The notes: generated by a model not told the origin, from the sequence alone. A stretch of 64,000 nucleotides of DNA from Clostridiaceae bacterium (GCA_029256485.1 JAQSXU010000003.1:67309-131308); one strand, 5' to 3'. Counted from the first letter of the stretch, positions 1 to 8,848 are shown. Translations and numbers: made by a program.

Positions 1-2
1 TT

Positions 3-53
3 GCAATTATTTCCGAAGATGAATTCGTTGAATTATTTGGTGTTAAAAACTAA
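3..53 (+). CDS. 3' end of a truncated hypothetical CDS
   Basis: Sixteen codons at the left edge of the window read in one open frame to a TAA stop, giving a tail ending in ELFGVKN. A terminator hairpin follows a few bases later, which supports a true gene end. The family cannot be judged from so short a tail. Confidence 0.5.
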   Translation, partial: AIISEDEFVELFGVKN

Positions 54-58
54 TGCGA

Positions 59-84
59 AAAGAGGTAATAATACCTCTTTTTTA
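59..84 (+). terminator. intrinsic terminator
   Basis: AGAGGTA and TACCTCT pair around a short loop and are followed by a run of six or more T. It closes the truncated gene at the window edge. Confidence 0.75.
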
Positions 85-170
85 GCGTAAATAATGATTA
101 AACAGTTTGTAAAAAATAAGAAACTAAAGGATATTTTGAACTTTAAAAAATAATTATATGAGGTAATAAA

Positions 171-371
171 ATGGAAAATAAATTTATAGATAATATTGAA
201 ATTTATAATTTACCATTCGGAACAAAAATAAAAATTATATGGAGTGATGAAGAATTTTATATTGGTGTAATTGTAAATGATACGATTTATTATGAAGATG
301 GGATAAATGATAAAATAACTGTAATTGCAGAACACATGTCAAGAGAAATGTGTAAAGTACAGTTATTTTAA
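171..371 (+). CDS. hypothetical 66-aa protein
   Basis: A short acidic protein that I do not recognise. The start is supported by a GAGGTAAT ribosome site 7 bases before ATG. It stands alone, with a terminator from the truncated gene upstream and a bidirectional terminator downstream. No signal peptide, membrane segment or known motif is visible. Confidence 0.6.
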   Translation: MENKFIDNIEIYNLPFGTKIKIIWSDEEFYIGVIVNDTIYYEDGINDKITVIAEHMSREMCKVQLF

Positions 372-414
372 ATCAAAGTTTAAATTTTAAAATGGTTTAT
401 ATCTAATTATTGCA

Positions 415-444
415 AAAAAGAGGTTATATAACCTCTTTTTTATT
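415..444. terminator. bidirectional terminator
   Basis: AAGAGGTTA and TAACCTCTT form a perfect stem flanked by A-run and T-run, so it can end the rightward 66-aa gene and the leftward gene whose stop lies at its edge. Confidence 0.75.
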
Positions 445-661
445 GCTCTATATCTTCTATCTTGCTACTTTCATGAAGCTTATATGTTTCCATTTCTAAT
501 TTAAATACGCCAAAGATAGGTATACTCAATTTCGCTGTTTCTTCTCCAGTAGCAGTTCCAAAGGTACTAATTAATTTCATTAATATATCAGGACTTGTAA
601 ATATCTGAATAATGAGCACACATACTATTACTATACACAAAACACTAATCCAACTTTTCAT
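440..661 (-). CDS. small single-pass membrane protein
   Basis: A 73-residue protein with one hydrophobic segment at about residues 4-22, followed by a mildly amphipathic stretch and a charged tail ending in KIEDIEQ. It lies 15 bp downstream of a larger hypothetical gene on the same strand, so it is probably the last gene of the leftward run that includes signal peptidase I. There is no lipobox or cleavage site I can point to. Function unknown. Confidence 0.55.
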   Translation of the reverse strand: MKSWISVLCIVIVCVLIIQIFTSPDILMKLISTFGTATGEETAKLSIPIFGVFKLEMETYKLHESSKIEDIEQ

Positions 662-676
662 ATTTCTGTCAGCTTC

Positions 677-1375
677 TTAAATTTGTATTTTATTGTTATA
701 TGTTTCATCAATTGTTAAAGCTATTTCCTTTATTTTATCACACGCCTCATATAATTTTGATTTATCCTCTATTAACTCTATTGATATATCAAATGTAAAA
801 TCAATTGAATAACCGTTTTTTTCCGTATCAAAATATACAAGAGAAGTGTCACATTTTAATAAGTCTTCAGGATATGATAACTGACTTTTAATATCATTAA
901 ATATTTTTGTAAGTCTTAATACTGCAAATTTCTCAATAAAACCTCTTCTTTTCATAAGATTTAAAACATCTTCTTCTGATGCTCCAAAAAACTCCATTGT
1001 AAATTGTTCATCAATGCAAAATGTCTTAGAAGCTAAGATAATATCTTTATCAATTATACTTTCTGTTTTTAATTTCTGGAGTATTCCTAATTCTTCAAGC
1101 TTACTGTTTAATATGTTTCTTAAAATTTCAAATTCTTTTAATATTTCTTCGTCAGATTTAATAAACATATTTTTCGTGTACAAATATCCAGTAAACTCTT
1201 CAACATTAACATTATTATCTTTTATAACATAACATGTATCCAAATCTAAAACTTTGATTTCAACCATTTGGTCAATTGCAAGCAAAAGTGATTTTTTTAC
1301 TAACTCTGGGTAATCTTTTAATAATTCGCTTTTATATTGGATTAACTCTAATCCTATTTTATTTATTTTATTCAT
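677..1375 (-). CDS. hypothetical protein, 232 aa
   Basis: A soluble, charged protein without membrane segments or motifs I recognise. A TAGGAGG ribosome site precedes the ATG. It lies 16 bp downstream of the signal peptidase gene and 15 bp before the small membrane protein, so the three are probably cotranscribed with the coiled-coil protein further upstream. Function unknown. Confidence 0.6.
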   Translation of the reverse strand: MNKINKIGLELIQYKSELLKDYPELVKKSLLLAIDQMVEIKVLDLDTCYVIKDNNVNVEEFTGYLYTKNMFIKSDEEILKEFEILRNILNSKLEELGILQKLKTESIIDKDIILASKTFCIDEQFTMEFFGASEEDVLNLMKRRGFIEKFAVLRLTKIFNDIKSQLSYPEDLLKCDTSLVYFDTEKNGYSIDFTFDISIELIEDKSKLYEACDKIKEIALTIDETYNNKIQI

Positions 1376-1391
1376 TACAACCTCCTATGTT

Positions 1392-1937
1392 TTAATATAA
1401 CGTTATTTGGCTTATAGGTAGAAGTCTAATAAATACTTCCCCTATAATAGTGCTTCTATCAATAAATCCTACATTGGGATTTCTACTATCCGAACTAAAA
1501 TTTCTATTGTCCCCCATAGCAAAAACACAATTTTTAGGAACTATTTCATCAATATTACCAAGTGTTTTTGTGTCTTCCTGGTTAATAAAAGGTTCATTTT
1601 GAAGTTCTTCATTAATGTAAACACTTCCATTTTTTATAGTTATCCTATCTCCTTCTATAGCAATAACTCTTTTAATTAATATTTTTTCGCCCTTTAATTT
1701 GGAGTTAAACACAATGACATCATGGCGATTTGGCATTTCTGATTTATATGCTAATCTATTAATAAATAAGTAATCTTTATCTTTAAATGTGGGATACATT
1801 GAGCTTCCTATGACTAATGTTGGTTTAACAAAACTGGTTATTATAATTGCTACTATAAAAGCTAAAACGATTGATTTACACCATTGGAATATCTCATTTT
1901 TAATTAACTTTTTTTCTTTTGTTGAATTTAAATCCAT
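1392..1937 (-). CDS. lepB: signal peptidase I (S26 family)
   Basis: Membrane-bound serine protease that removes signal peptides from exported proteins. A single N-terminal membrane segment spans about residues 22-42. It is followed by the catalytic serine motif GSSMYPTF (residues 44-51), the lysine-bearing box KRVIAIEGDRI (about 88-98) and the late box AMGDNRNFSSDSR (about 140-152), all in the standard S26A order. The length of 181 aa fits the short Gram-positive type. A GGAGATGA site precedes the ATG. As an accessory-element copy it could serve exported proteins of this element, such as the transglutaminase-like protein of the pilus region; that link is inference. Confidence 0.93.
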   Translation of the reverse strand: MDLNSTKEKKLIKNEIFQWCKSIVLAFIVAIIITSFVKPTLVIGSSMYPTFKDKDYLFINRLAYKSEMPNRHDVIVFNSKLKGEKILIKRVIAIEGDRITIKNGSVYINEELQNEPFINQEDTKTLGNIDEIVPKNCVFAMGDNRNFSSDSRNPNVGFIDRSTIIGEVFIRLLPISQITLY

Positions 1938-1954
1938 TTAAACAATCATCTCCT

Positions 1955-2692
1955 TTAATACTTTTTTAATTTATTTAGTCCATTTATTATTTCATCCCTT
2001 ACTTGTAAAAAATTTTCTTGAGTTACGTCAATATAAAGTTTATATAATGTAGAAACACTATAAATACTATCTTGCTCATGTACTACTTTTTTATCAAGTT
2101 CATGAACTTTACTATTAAAGGAAAAACTTTTTTTAATTTCATCCTTTACATTAGGAGCATGTATCCTTATAATCTTATCTACATCTCCTATTTCATCTAA
2201 GTTATAGTATTCAAAAGTATTAAAAACTTGTATATTTAGTTCTATTTGACTATTAGGATTAGAAGAAAAACTTGTTTTGAAGGTTAAAACGTCTCTTTTA
2301 AAACTAAACAAAGAATTATCAATGGAATTTTCTATTCTGTTTTTAGCACCAACAATATTAAATTTAGCTAAAAAATTAGCATCATAAAGAGTCTCTTTCA
2401 AATTCTTTTCATTTGATTGTAATTGTTTTATTTTGTTTGTAAGTTCATAAATTTCATTGTAATGATTTTTTACATCAGTCAAAGAATCAGATACTATTTT
2501 ATCGAAATTTATTTTAGTGATACTAAGTACCTTATCTTCTGGGATACTTGCAAGTTCACCAAAATCAGTAACAAGTATTAATTCTCCATCATCAACTTGA
2601 AGCACTATCCCCTTTACATTTCTCATAGCAGTATTTTCGCTTTCGCACTCAATCTGCAGTCTATTATTAATTTTAATTTCATTAAAATCCAA
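1955..2692 (-). CDS. hypothetical coiled-coil protein
   Basis: A 245-residue soluble protein. The N-terminal part is beta-rich (NRLQIECESENTAMRNVKG, then a stretch with GELASIPEDKVL) and a helical, probably coiled-coil segment follows at about residues 75-110. The N-terminus recalls PilZ-like or SH3-like barrels but lacks a diagnostic motif. The start is TTG, chosen because AAGGAGG lies 6 bases upstream. It heads the leftward run containing signal peptidase I. Function unknown. Confidence 0.6.
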   Translation of the reverse strand: MDFNEIKINNRLQIECESENTAMRNVKGIVLQVDDGELILVTDFGELASIPEDKVLSITKINFDKIVSDSLTDVKNHYNEIYELTNKIKQLQSNEKNLKETLYDANFLAKFNIVGAKNRIENSIDNSLFSFKRDVLTFKTSFSSNPNSQIELNIQVFNTFEYYNLDEIGDVDKIIRIHAPNVKDEIKKSFSFNSKVHELDKKVVHEQDSIYSVSTLYKLYIDVTQENFLQVRDEIINGLNKLKKY

Positions 2693-2820
2693 ATCATGCC
2701 TCCTTAAATTTATTTTTTATATAATATGCAATAATTCACTAATTAAAATTTATCTATATTTCATTTATTTTACTAATTAATTATATGGTTTTAGAATAAA
2801 TTGAGATATATTAAATCTGT

Positions 2821-3384
2821 TTAATACAGTTCTATATTGTCTAATATGCTTAAATCTAAAGTCCAATTAATCTTACTTCGTTCATCAAATATATTGAAAG
2901 CTTCACATATATATTTATCCACATCTTCTTTTTTCCACTTATTAATCTTCATAATATGCTTCTTTATAACTTCTCCATTACCATTAATCATTGCTAAACC
3001 AATATGTTTTGATTGATGGCATAGCTTATCTAAAGCTAAAATGTTCTTAAGCTTTTGTATTTTATTTTTAGTGTCATATGTCCATTCTTCATGGGCTTCA
3101 ACAGGGTGTTCCTTGCCTACTCCTCCACAAATTTCACAGCGATAATTCGAGTGTCTATAAATAAGACTTCTTATATCATCCCATTTATCTTTACATACAG
3201 AACGCACATTGTTTTCCCAGTTTGATGCAGGCACAAGTTCTATAGTAAGTGGAATAAACTCATTAAAGTCAGAAATTTTTAGATTTTCTGGGACATAAAA
3301 GCTTTTCATTCTTCCATCATATTTCGCACCTTTTTCTTTAGCTATTTCTACACATTCAATAGGAACATCTATTCTTGTTTTCAT
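2821..3384 (-). CDS. DUF5710-like domain plus HNH-type nuclease domain
   Basis: Residues about 1-45 (RIDVPIECVEIAKEKGAKYD followed by SFYVP) resemble the DUF5710 module that is often attached to nucleic-acid enzymes on mobile elements. Residues about 85-150 hold a zinc-type CEICGG pair, then EAHEEW and a later LCHQSKH, the layout of an HNH nuclease in which a histidine replaces part of the second metal pair. No restriction partner lies beside it. A GGGGGAT ribosome site precedes the ATG. The catalytic assignment is by motif only; a zinc-binding, non-nuclease protein is the alternative. Confidence 0.65.
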   Translation of the reverse strand: MKTRIDVPIECVEIAKEKGAKYDGRMKSFYVPENLKISDFNEFIPLTIELVPASNWENNVRSVCKDKWDDIRSLIYRHSNYRCEICGGVGKEHPVEAHEEWTYDTKNKIQKLKNILALDKLCHQSKHIGLAMINGNGEVIKKHIMKINKWKKEDVDKYICEAFNIFDERSKINWTLDLSILDNIELY

Positions 3385-3436
3385 TTTTTTTTATCCCCCT
3401 TCTTATAATTGAGTTATATTTTATTTAGATTATTTG

Positions 3437-3442
3437 TATAAT
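3437..3442 (+). promoter_or_regulatory. candidate -10 box of the structured leader
   Basis: A perfect TATAAT about 55 bases upstream of the first structured-RNA strand. No good -35 sits at 17 bp, so this is a weak call. Confidence 0.3.
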
Positions 3443-3497
3443 ATAATAATTTAATAGAGTATATATAAGGATTATGAAATTCATAAACTTTGGTACA

Positions 3498-3619
3498 CTT
3501 GTGTATGGAAAGAAAAGTATCTTGTATAACGGTGTGGCTGACTTATATTATCTCAATAATGAGATAATAAGTGCACTCCCCGTACAATAGCAAGCATACG
3601 ATTACGCCCATAGCACAGG
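3498..3619 (+). ncRNA. structured leader RNA, unidentified
   Basis: Nested helices can be drawn by eye. An outer stem pairs CTTGTGTATGG (3498-3508) with CCATAGCACAGG (3608-3619). Inside it GTAT-CTTG (3517-3524) pairs with CAAG-C-ATAC (3591-3599) and ACGG (3529-3532) with CCGT (3580-3583). A long apical hairpin ACTTATATTATCTCA/TGAGATAATAAGT closes on ATAA. A palindromic hairpin lies 33 bases downstream, just before the ribosome site of the next gene. The RNA could be a free small RNA or a cis-regulatory element. I could not match it to 6S, SRP or a known riboswitch. Confidence 0.5.
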
Positions 3620-3651
3620 TTTTATATAAATATAATATTTTATTTAGGCTG

Positions 3652-3684
3652 AATCTCTTTAAATTTAAAGAGATTTTATTATTT
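3652..3684 (+). terminator. hairpin between leader RNA and next gene
   Basis: A perfect 24-bp palindrome centred on AAATTT is followed by TTATTATTT. The U-tract is imperfect. It lies 23 bases before an ATG, so it may be a conditional terminator or end the structured RNA. Confidence 0.45.
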
Positions 3685-3706
3685 AACTTGAAAAAGGAGA
3701 TTTTAC

Positions 3707-4489
3707 ATGAAAATTAAAGCGATTTATATTTATCAAGAGGGATATCTGCCAACTAAAAGATGCAGGAAATTAAGATACAGGGAAGCTACTGACACTATAG
3801 AGGTAGAATTAAAAGAAGTTACTGCTGAAGAAGCACCTATTGCAGTAGAGGTAACAACTCCATGTTTTGAAACTGGGAAAACTACTAAAAAAACAGAGGA
3901 ATATAGAATATTTAATGGAAGTTTCTACAAAAAAGCTTACCTTAGTGAATATGAAAGTAAGCAAAAGGGATTATATCCTTTGGAAAAGCTTATTGAATCA
4001 TTTGAGAAATTCAACTACTATAGTGATTATGGTAAAGAAGTTGAGCAGTCTAAAATATTGAAAAAAATCAATGATTATATTTTAATTGATAACGTAATTT
4101 GGGTAAAAACTGGTGAACCAAGATATTGTATTGTGACATTCGGGCTTGGAAGAAACCATGGTTCAACAGGATTTTTTTGTGAACACCATTACAATCCAAA
4201 TATAAGTAAAAACAATTATTTTAATGCTCTTGAGCGTGATAAAGCACTTGAATATGGAAGAGATGTTGCTATAAGACGTGGGGATACTGAAAGTGTAGAA
4301 CGAATGGGCAAATACTATGATATTAAAGTTTTAATCCCAGAAGCCATAAAATGCAATCCACAAGCCGAACATGGTGAAGGTAATGAATTCCTTAATATGA
4401 TGGAAAATGTTATAAATAACTCAAATTCTTCGATTGAAGCTGGACTTATGGCAGTATCTTTAACTATGGCGATGGCTAACTCTAAATAA
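3707..4489 (+). CDS. hypothetical protein, 260 aa
   Basis: A soluble protein with a beta-rich N-terminus (MKIKAIYIYQEGYLPTKR), a central segment with CIVTFGLGRNHGSTGF and EHHYNP, and a helical C-terminus rich in Met, Ala and Asn. I recognise no family. AAAGGAG precedes the ATG. It is the first gene of a two-gene rightward operon with the 209-aa protein 21 bp downstream, and its upstream region holds the structured leader RNA and palindrome, so its expression may be conditional. Confidence 0.6.
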   Translation: MKIKAIYIYQEGYLPTKRCRKLRYREATDTIEVELKEVTAEEAPIAVEVTTPCFETGKTTKKTEEYRIFNGSFYKKAYLSEYESKQKGLYPLEKLIESFEKFNYYSDYGKEVEQSKILKKINDYILIDNVIWVKTGEPRYCIVTFGLGRNHGSTGFFCEHHYNPNISKNNYFNALERDKALEYGRDVAIRRGDTESVERMGKYYDIKVLIPEAIKCNPQAEHGEGNEFLNMMENVINNSNSSIEAGLMAVSLTMAMANSK

Positions 4490-4510
4490 TATAAGGAAAG
4501 GTAAATTAAA

Positions 4511-5140
4511 ATGGAAAACAATCTAAATTTAGAACAAGTGTATGAAGTAATTTCATTATTAGACACTATAAAAATGAATATTAATAAAATTGATTTATTC
4601 AAAGAAGAAGTAGAAGAATATTTGAAAAATTCAGTTTTGGAACTTTCAGAAATCTTAAGCGAAGAAGAACTCCAAGCAGAAATCAATCGAGTTACTGAAT
4701 TATATTTATGTATAAAAGAACAAGTTATTAGCGTTAAGGATTTCTTGCTTGAAGCACCAAATATTGAGGAGTTTATTAATACTCGCACTGTTTCTTCTTT
4801 AGAAGAATTGATTAATATATTAAATGAATATATCAATTTAATACCAGCTCCATTAATAGAAGCTGTAAAAGGTTATTCTCATGGTGAGTTAGGAAGTAAT
4901 AAATATTACAATGAATTAAGTATTGAGATGATTAAGCCATTTATTGATATTTTTCATAAAATCATTAATCAACCAAAAGAGTATGAGTATGTTGCATCTC
5001 CATACGACCTTAATTATGAATTACTTGTTGCTTTTGAAACCGAAGAAAGTGCAAGGCAATTTGCACAATCAATAGCACCATCAGTTTTGTGGTTATGGAA
5101 AGATGAAGACATTTGTACAACAGCTTTAGATAGTTTTTAA
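4511..5140 (+). CDS. hypothetical protein, 209 aa
   Basis: An acidic, mostly helical protein; the first 80 residues look like coiled coil (ELSEILSEEELQAEINRV). The last third contains YVASPYDLNYELLVAFETEE. No known domain is visible. AAGGAAAGG lies upstream of the ATG. It follows the 260-aa protein closely and ends at a strong terminator, so the two form one transcription unit. Confidence 0.6.
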   Translation: MENNLNLEQVYEVISLLDTIKMNINKIDLFKEEVEEYLKNSVLELSEILSEEELQAEINRVTELYLCIKEQVISVKDFLLEAPNIEEFINTRTVSSLEELINILNEYINLIPAPLIEAVKGYSHGELGSNKYYNELSIEMIKPFIDIFHKIINQPKEYEYVASPYDLNYELLVAFETEESARQFAQSIAPSVLWLWKDEDICTTALDSF

Positions 5141-5142
5141 TG

Positions 5143-5184
5143 TTAAAGAAAAAGAACCCTAAATTAAGGTTCTTTTTCTTTAGG
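5143..5184 (+). terminator. strong intrinsic terminator
   Basis: AAAGAAAAAGAACC pairs with GGTTCTTTTTCTTT, a 14-bp stem. It ends the two-gene operon and can also work leftward. Confidence 0.8.
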
Positions 5185-5211
5185 AGGGATAATCCTTTAT
5201 TGTGGAAGGAT

Positions 5212-5763
5212 TTATTTGTTTAGCACTTTAATTACAAGGTTTTTTTGAGGTATAAAGTGATAAAAAGTACCTTCACAATCATTAACTATACCAGGCAAAT
5301 TTGTTAAATATTCTTCTTTTGATTTATATATAATTTTTTTTAATACTTTTACAGGTTTTTTGATGTTATACCCTAATGATTTTAATATATTATTTATATT
5401 CTTCCCAAGAATTTCTTTTGCCGAAATGCAATCATTCATTTCTTCAAGTTCATCAATATTTGGAAATCTTCCATTAATTTTGTAATAACAATCAATTTGC
5501 GTCTTCAAATTCTTAATAAATATATCTTTTCCACAGATACCTTTACTTGTTTCAACTAAACATAATATATCGTTAATTAAATATGTATATGAAATTTCAT
5601 TTTCTAATAAAAAATAATTAATTACACCTTCTTCTTTATATTCTCTATTATATTCTGTAATTGAAGGTATTTTCCCATAGTTATCACTGTACCGAACAAT
5701 ATTTTCTTTAATTTTGTTCAAAGTTTCGTTTTCTTTTGAATTATTTTTTTCAATCTTCGACAT
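5212..5763 (-). CDS. small repeat protein paired with DUF262 gene (copy 1)
   Basis: 183 residues. Two short motifs, YGKIPSITEYNREY (about 30-43) and NGRFPNIDELEE (about 96-107), share the pattern GxxPxxxEx that is seen in the DNA-binding repeats associated with homing and HNH endonucleases. The C-terminus has FIPQKNLVIKVLNK. A clear paralogue, with KGKIPTIQQYNRTF and NGKLPNMEQLEKL, lies about 1.2 kb to the right. Each is divergent from a DUF262 gene. A DNA-binding or regulatory partner role is inference. GGAG precedes the ATG. Confidence 0.6.
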   Translation of the reverse strand: MSKIEKNNSKENETLNKIKENIVRYSDNYGKIPSITEYNREYKEEGVINYFLLENEISYTYLINDILCLVETSKGICGKDIFIKNLKTQIDCYYKINGRFPNIDELEEMNDCISAKEILGKNINNILKSLGYNIKKPVKVLKKIIYKSKEEYLTNLPGIVNDCEGTFYHFIPQKNLVIKVLNK

Positions 5764-5881
5764 TTCTAACTGTACTCCTTTCTAAATATATGCTTTTTAA
5801 ATAGTATATGAAATCTTTTGGTATTTATTAACAATTTCTTCATATACTATAAAAAATATAAAATTTACAAGGGAGCAAAGT

Positions 5882-6973
5882 ATGGATAAAATAAAATTAC
5901 ATGAACAGAACTACATAATGAGACTTTCTGTGCAGGAACTAACTGTTTTATATGACAGAGGGTTATTATCAGTTAATTTATTTGTTGGAGATTCAGATGT
6001 TCAAAGAAATTTTGTATGGACACCTAAAAAAAGTGCGAGATTAATTGATTCATTGCTTAATCAGAAAAATGGTTTTATTATTCCTGCATTAATAGGAATA
6101 GATAAACAGGGAATTATTTATATCGCAGATGGTCAACAACGTCTATTAACACTCATTAATTTCGTGCAAAATAATATCAAATTTCCAAAAGAAACTAAAA
6201 TAGAAAACAAAGACGTTTCAAACTTAACATTTAATAAACTTCCAGAAGAAATGCAAAAAAGAATTTTAAAAGAAACTGTAAATATATCAGTAGTAGAATA
6301 CATATCAGACGAACAAGTAAAAGAAATATTTTTAAGATTAAATTCAGGACTTAATTTGCAAACAATTGAGGCAATAAGACCTTATTTAGCACCAAAATTA
6401 AAAGATTTAAAAATTATTACTGGAAGTAAATTTTTTAATGAAGTAATAAAATTTGGAAAGCAAAGAAGTCTTCATTTTGCTGATTTAGATTTAGCATTAG
6501 GATTTTTAATGGAACATTTATACCCAAATAGCGACCAAAATAAACGTACAAGAGAAATTTTTGCTATGAATACTATTAAGAGTATTACTTTTAATAATGA
6601 GCTAAAAGAATCTGTATTAGGAAGACTTAATTATCTATATAAGGTATTTGATAAAGACGATATAGGTAAAGAAAACTTTGCTATTGCTAAATCGAAAATA
6701 CTTAAAAATGCAAACTTTATTATTCTTTATAAAATGGCAGGATATTTAGTTGAAGAAGATGTGAATGCGGAAAAAGCTTTTAACTTCTTCAATTGGTACT
6801 TTGTAGATAATGATTTTAACTACAAGGTTGTAGCAGGAACAACCTCAACTTCAAATAAGTCTTCTATCGAAGTAAGATATGAACATATTCTGAAAGAATT
6901 TAAAAAATTCAACAAAAGAAAAAACAGTAATAAAGTGAAAAATGTAATCAAAAATGTATTGGCTACTTCGTAA
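5882..6973 (+). CDS. DUF262 (GmrSD N-terminal-like) protein, copy 1
   Basis: DUF262 proteins share a ParB-like nuclease/NTPase fold with the modification-dependent GmrSD system. Here the signature VQRNFVW (about 41-47) is followed by ADGQQRLLTLINF (about 83-95), which holds the DGQQR box, then EIFLRLNSG. At 363 aa the protein has no DUF1524/HNH second half, so it is a stand-alone form. It is transcribed divergently from the small repeat protein, and the whole pair is duplicated next door. GGGAGC lies 6 bases before ATG. Whether it acts on DNA (defence) or is regulatory cannot be told. Confidence 0.8.
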   Translation: MDKIKLHEQNYIMRLSVQELTVLYDRGLLSVNLFVGDSDVQRNFVWTPKKSARLIDSLLNQKNGFIIPALIGIDKQGIIYIADGQQRLLTLINFVQNNIKFPKETKIENKDVSNLTFNKLPEEMQKRILKETVNISVVEYISDEQVKEIFLRLNSGLNLQTIEAIRPYLAPKLKDLKIITGSKFFNEVIKFGKQRSLHFADLDLALGFLMEHLYPNSDQNKRTREIFAMNTIKSITFNNELKESVLGRLNYLYKVFDKDDIGKENFAIAKSKILKNANFIILYKMAGYLVEEDVNAEKAFNFFNWYFVDNDFNYKVVAGTTSTSNKSSIEVRYEHILKEFKKFNKRKNSNKVKNVIKNVLATS

Positions 6974-6982
6974 GATTTAAAG

Positions 6983-7023
6983 CAAAAAGAAAGTATGTTA
7001 TGCACATACTTTCTTTTCTTTTT
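6983..7023. terminator. bidirectional terminator
   Basis: AAAGAAAGTATGT pairs with ACATACTTTCTTT. It separates the converging DUF262 gene and the leftward repeat-protein gene, whose final codons overlap the stem. Confidence 0.75.
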
Positions 7024-7594
7024 TATTTAAAACTTTTACAACAATATTTTGTTTTGGAAGAAAGTTTTGAAATAATCCATCTTCTTCAGATATTAAAGAA
7101 GGCAATGCCTTGCAATAATCTTCTACAGTATTAAATGTAACTCGTTTTATAGATGGTTTATTACTTTTTTTAGGAACATTATATCCTAATTGGGTATATA
7201 TTTTATTTAAATTCCCCCCTAACACTTCTTTCATTAGTACGTCATCATCCTCTGAACAGTTTATCTTGCTTAATTTTTCAAGTTGTTCCATATTTGGCAA
7301 TTTACCATTACATCTAAAAAAACTGTCAACTTCTTTTTTTAATGCTTTTATGTAAATTGGTTTACCAATAACACCTTTTGTAGTTTTTACTAATTCTAAT
7401 ACATCGTTAATTAAATAAGAATAAGAAATATCATTCTCTATTAAAAAATAATTAATTAATTTATCTGAAAATGTACGATTATATTGTTGTATTGTTGGTA
7501 TCTTACCTTTTTTATCACAATACAATAATATATTTGCTTTCACCTCTTTAAAAGTAGCACTATCTAAAAAGTAAATTAAATTTTCTTGCTTCAT
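6998..7594 (-). CDS. small repeat protein paired with DUF262 gene (copy 2)
   Basis: Paralogue of the 183-aa protein to the left: same order of motifs (KGKIPTIQQYNRTF, then DISYSYLINDVLELV, then NGKLPNMEQLEKL) and same ending (FLPKQNIVVKVLNK). I place the start at the internal ATG that has CGGAGG 7 bases upstream, giving 198 aa. An upstream in-frame ATG would add 17 residues without a ribosome site. It is divergent from the second DUF262 gene. Confidence 0.6.
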   Translation of the reverse strand: MKQENLIYFLDSATFKEVKANILLYCDKKGKIPTIQQYNRTFSDKLINYFLIENDISYSYLINDVLELVKTTKGVIGKPIYIKALKKEVDSFFRCNGKLPNMEQLEKLSKINCSEDDDVLMKEVLGGNLNKIYTQLGYNVPKKSNKPSIKRVTFNTVEDYCKALPSLISEEDGLFQNFLPKQNIVVKVLNKKEKKVCA

Positions 7595-7761
7595 AGCAAT
7601 CCTCCGTAAATATTTAAGTAAATACCTTTTATAATAAAAGTTCATTTAATATTATATGAACTTTGTAAGTAATTAATTATTGCGATTTACAATATAATAT
7701 TCTATTGATTAGAAAAAAGGAATTTTTATAAAAAATAATTTTACTTAGGAGAGAAATAAAA

Positions 7762-8814
7762 ATGGAAAAATTTAAATTAAACAACATAACATCATTAGTT
7801 AAGTTATCAGTTAGAGAGGCAATTGAATTATATGACAAAGGAATACTATCTGTAAATTTGATTGTTGATGGTGTAGATATTCAAAGAAACTTTGTTTGGT
7901 CAGCTAAAAAAAGCTTTTATTTTATCGAATCTTTATTAGACCAAAAAAATGGCATAGTAATTCCGTCATTAATAGGAGTTGAGCAAAATGGGTCTATTCA
8001 ATTAGCAGATGGGCATCAAAGATTTATGTCTATTATAAAGTTAGTACAGAATAATCTTAGATTCCCTAAAAAAGCAATGTTAGAAGGAAAAGATGTTTCT
8101 CAACTTAAATTCAGCAAATTGTCTGAAAAAGTCCAAGAAGAAATTCTTAATGCAACTTTTTCTATACAAGTAACAGAATATATTAGTGATAAACAAAAAA
8201 AAGAAATTTTTATAAGATTAAATTCTGGTGAAGGCTTAAAGAATATTGAATCTACAAGACCTTTTTTAGCTCCACAGTTAAGAGAGTTAGAAAGCATTAC
8301 TGAAACAAAATTCTTTAAAGAAATTTTGAAAATTCGCAATAAAAATTTTGCTGATTTAAACTTAGCATTAGGATTCGTAATTGAACAGCATTTTCCAAAT
8401 CATGACCAAAATCCAGCATCAAGAAAATTTTTTGCAGAAGAAACACTTGAATCTACTAAAATAAATACAGCATTTTTAAATAAAATGAATGTAAAATTAG
8501 ATTATTTATATGATTTGTTTCATGAAAATAATATTGGTAAAGGTAATTTAACTGCAACTAAAAAAACTATTTTAAAAAATTCAAATTATATTATTCTTTA
8601 TAAAATGGCAGGATATTTTGTACAAGAAGATATTAATGTTGATGTAGCTTGGGCTTTTTTAAATTGGTATTTTGTTGATAATGGTTTCGATTATATAAAA
8701 GTTGCTGGAACTACTTCAACTAACAATAAACCATCTATTGAAAAAAGACATGAGCATATTGTAAATGAATTTAAGAAATTTGCAAAACTAAGTAAAAAAG
8801 GAAAAAGAATATAA
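7762..8814 (+). CDS. DUF262 (GmrSD N-terminal-like) protein, copy 2
   Basis: 350 residues and clearly homologous over the full length to the first copy, sharing VDIQRNFVWSAKKS, EIFIRLNSG, and a C-terminal VAGTTSTNNKPSIEKRHEH. The signature box reads ADGHQRFMSI, so the second Gln of DGQQR is replaced by His, an active-site-level difference from copy 1. GGAGAG precedes the ATG. A divergent small repeat protein accompanies it, as in copy 1. Divergence between copies points to an old duplication with possible specificity change. Confidence 0.8.
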   Translation: MEKFKLNNITSLVKLSVREAIELYDKGILSVNLIVDGVDIQRNFVWSAKKSFYFIESLLDQKNGIVIPSLIGVEQNGSIQLADGHQRFMSIIKLVQNNLRFPKKAMLEGKDVSQLKFSKLSEKVQEEILNATFSIQVTEYISDKQKKEIFIRLNSGEGLKNIESTRPFLAPQLRELESITETKFFKEILKIRNKNFADLNLALGFVIEQHFPNHDQNPASRKFFAEETLESTKINTAFLNKMNVKLDYLYDLFHENNIGKGNLTATKKTILKNSNYIILYKMAGYFVQEDINVDVAWAFLNWYFVDNGFDYIKVAGTTSTNNKPSIEKRHEHIVNEFKKFAKLSKKGKRI

Positions 8815-8815
8815 A

Positions 8816-8848
8816 TAAAAAAAGTATGCATTATAGCATACTTTTTAT
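8816..8848. terminator. bidirectional terminator
   Basis: AAAAAGTATGC and GCATACTTTTT pair around TTATA between two converging genes. Confidence 0.7.
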
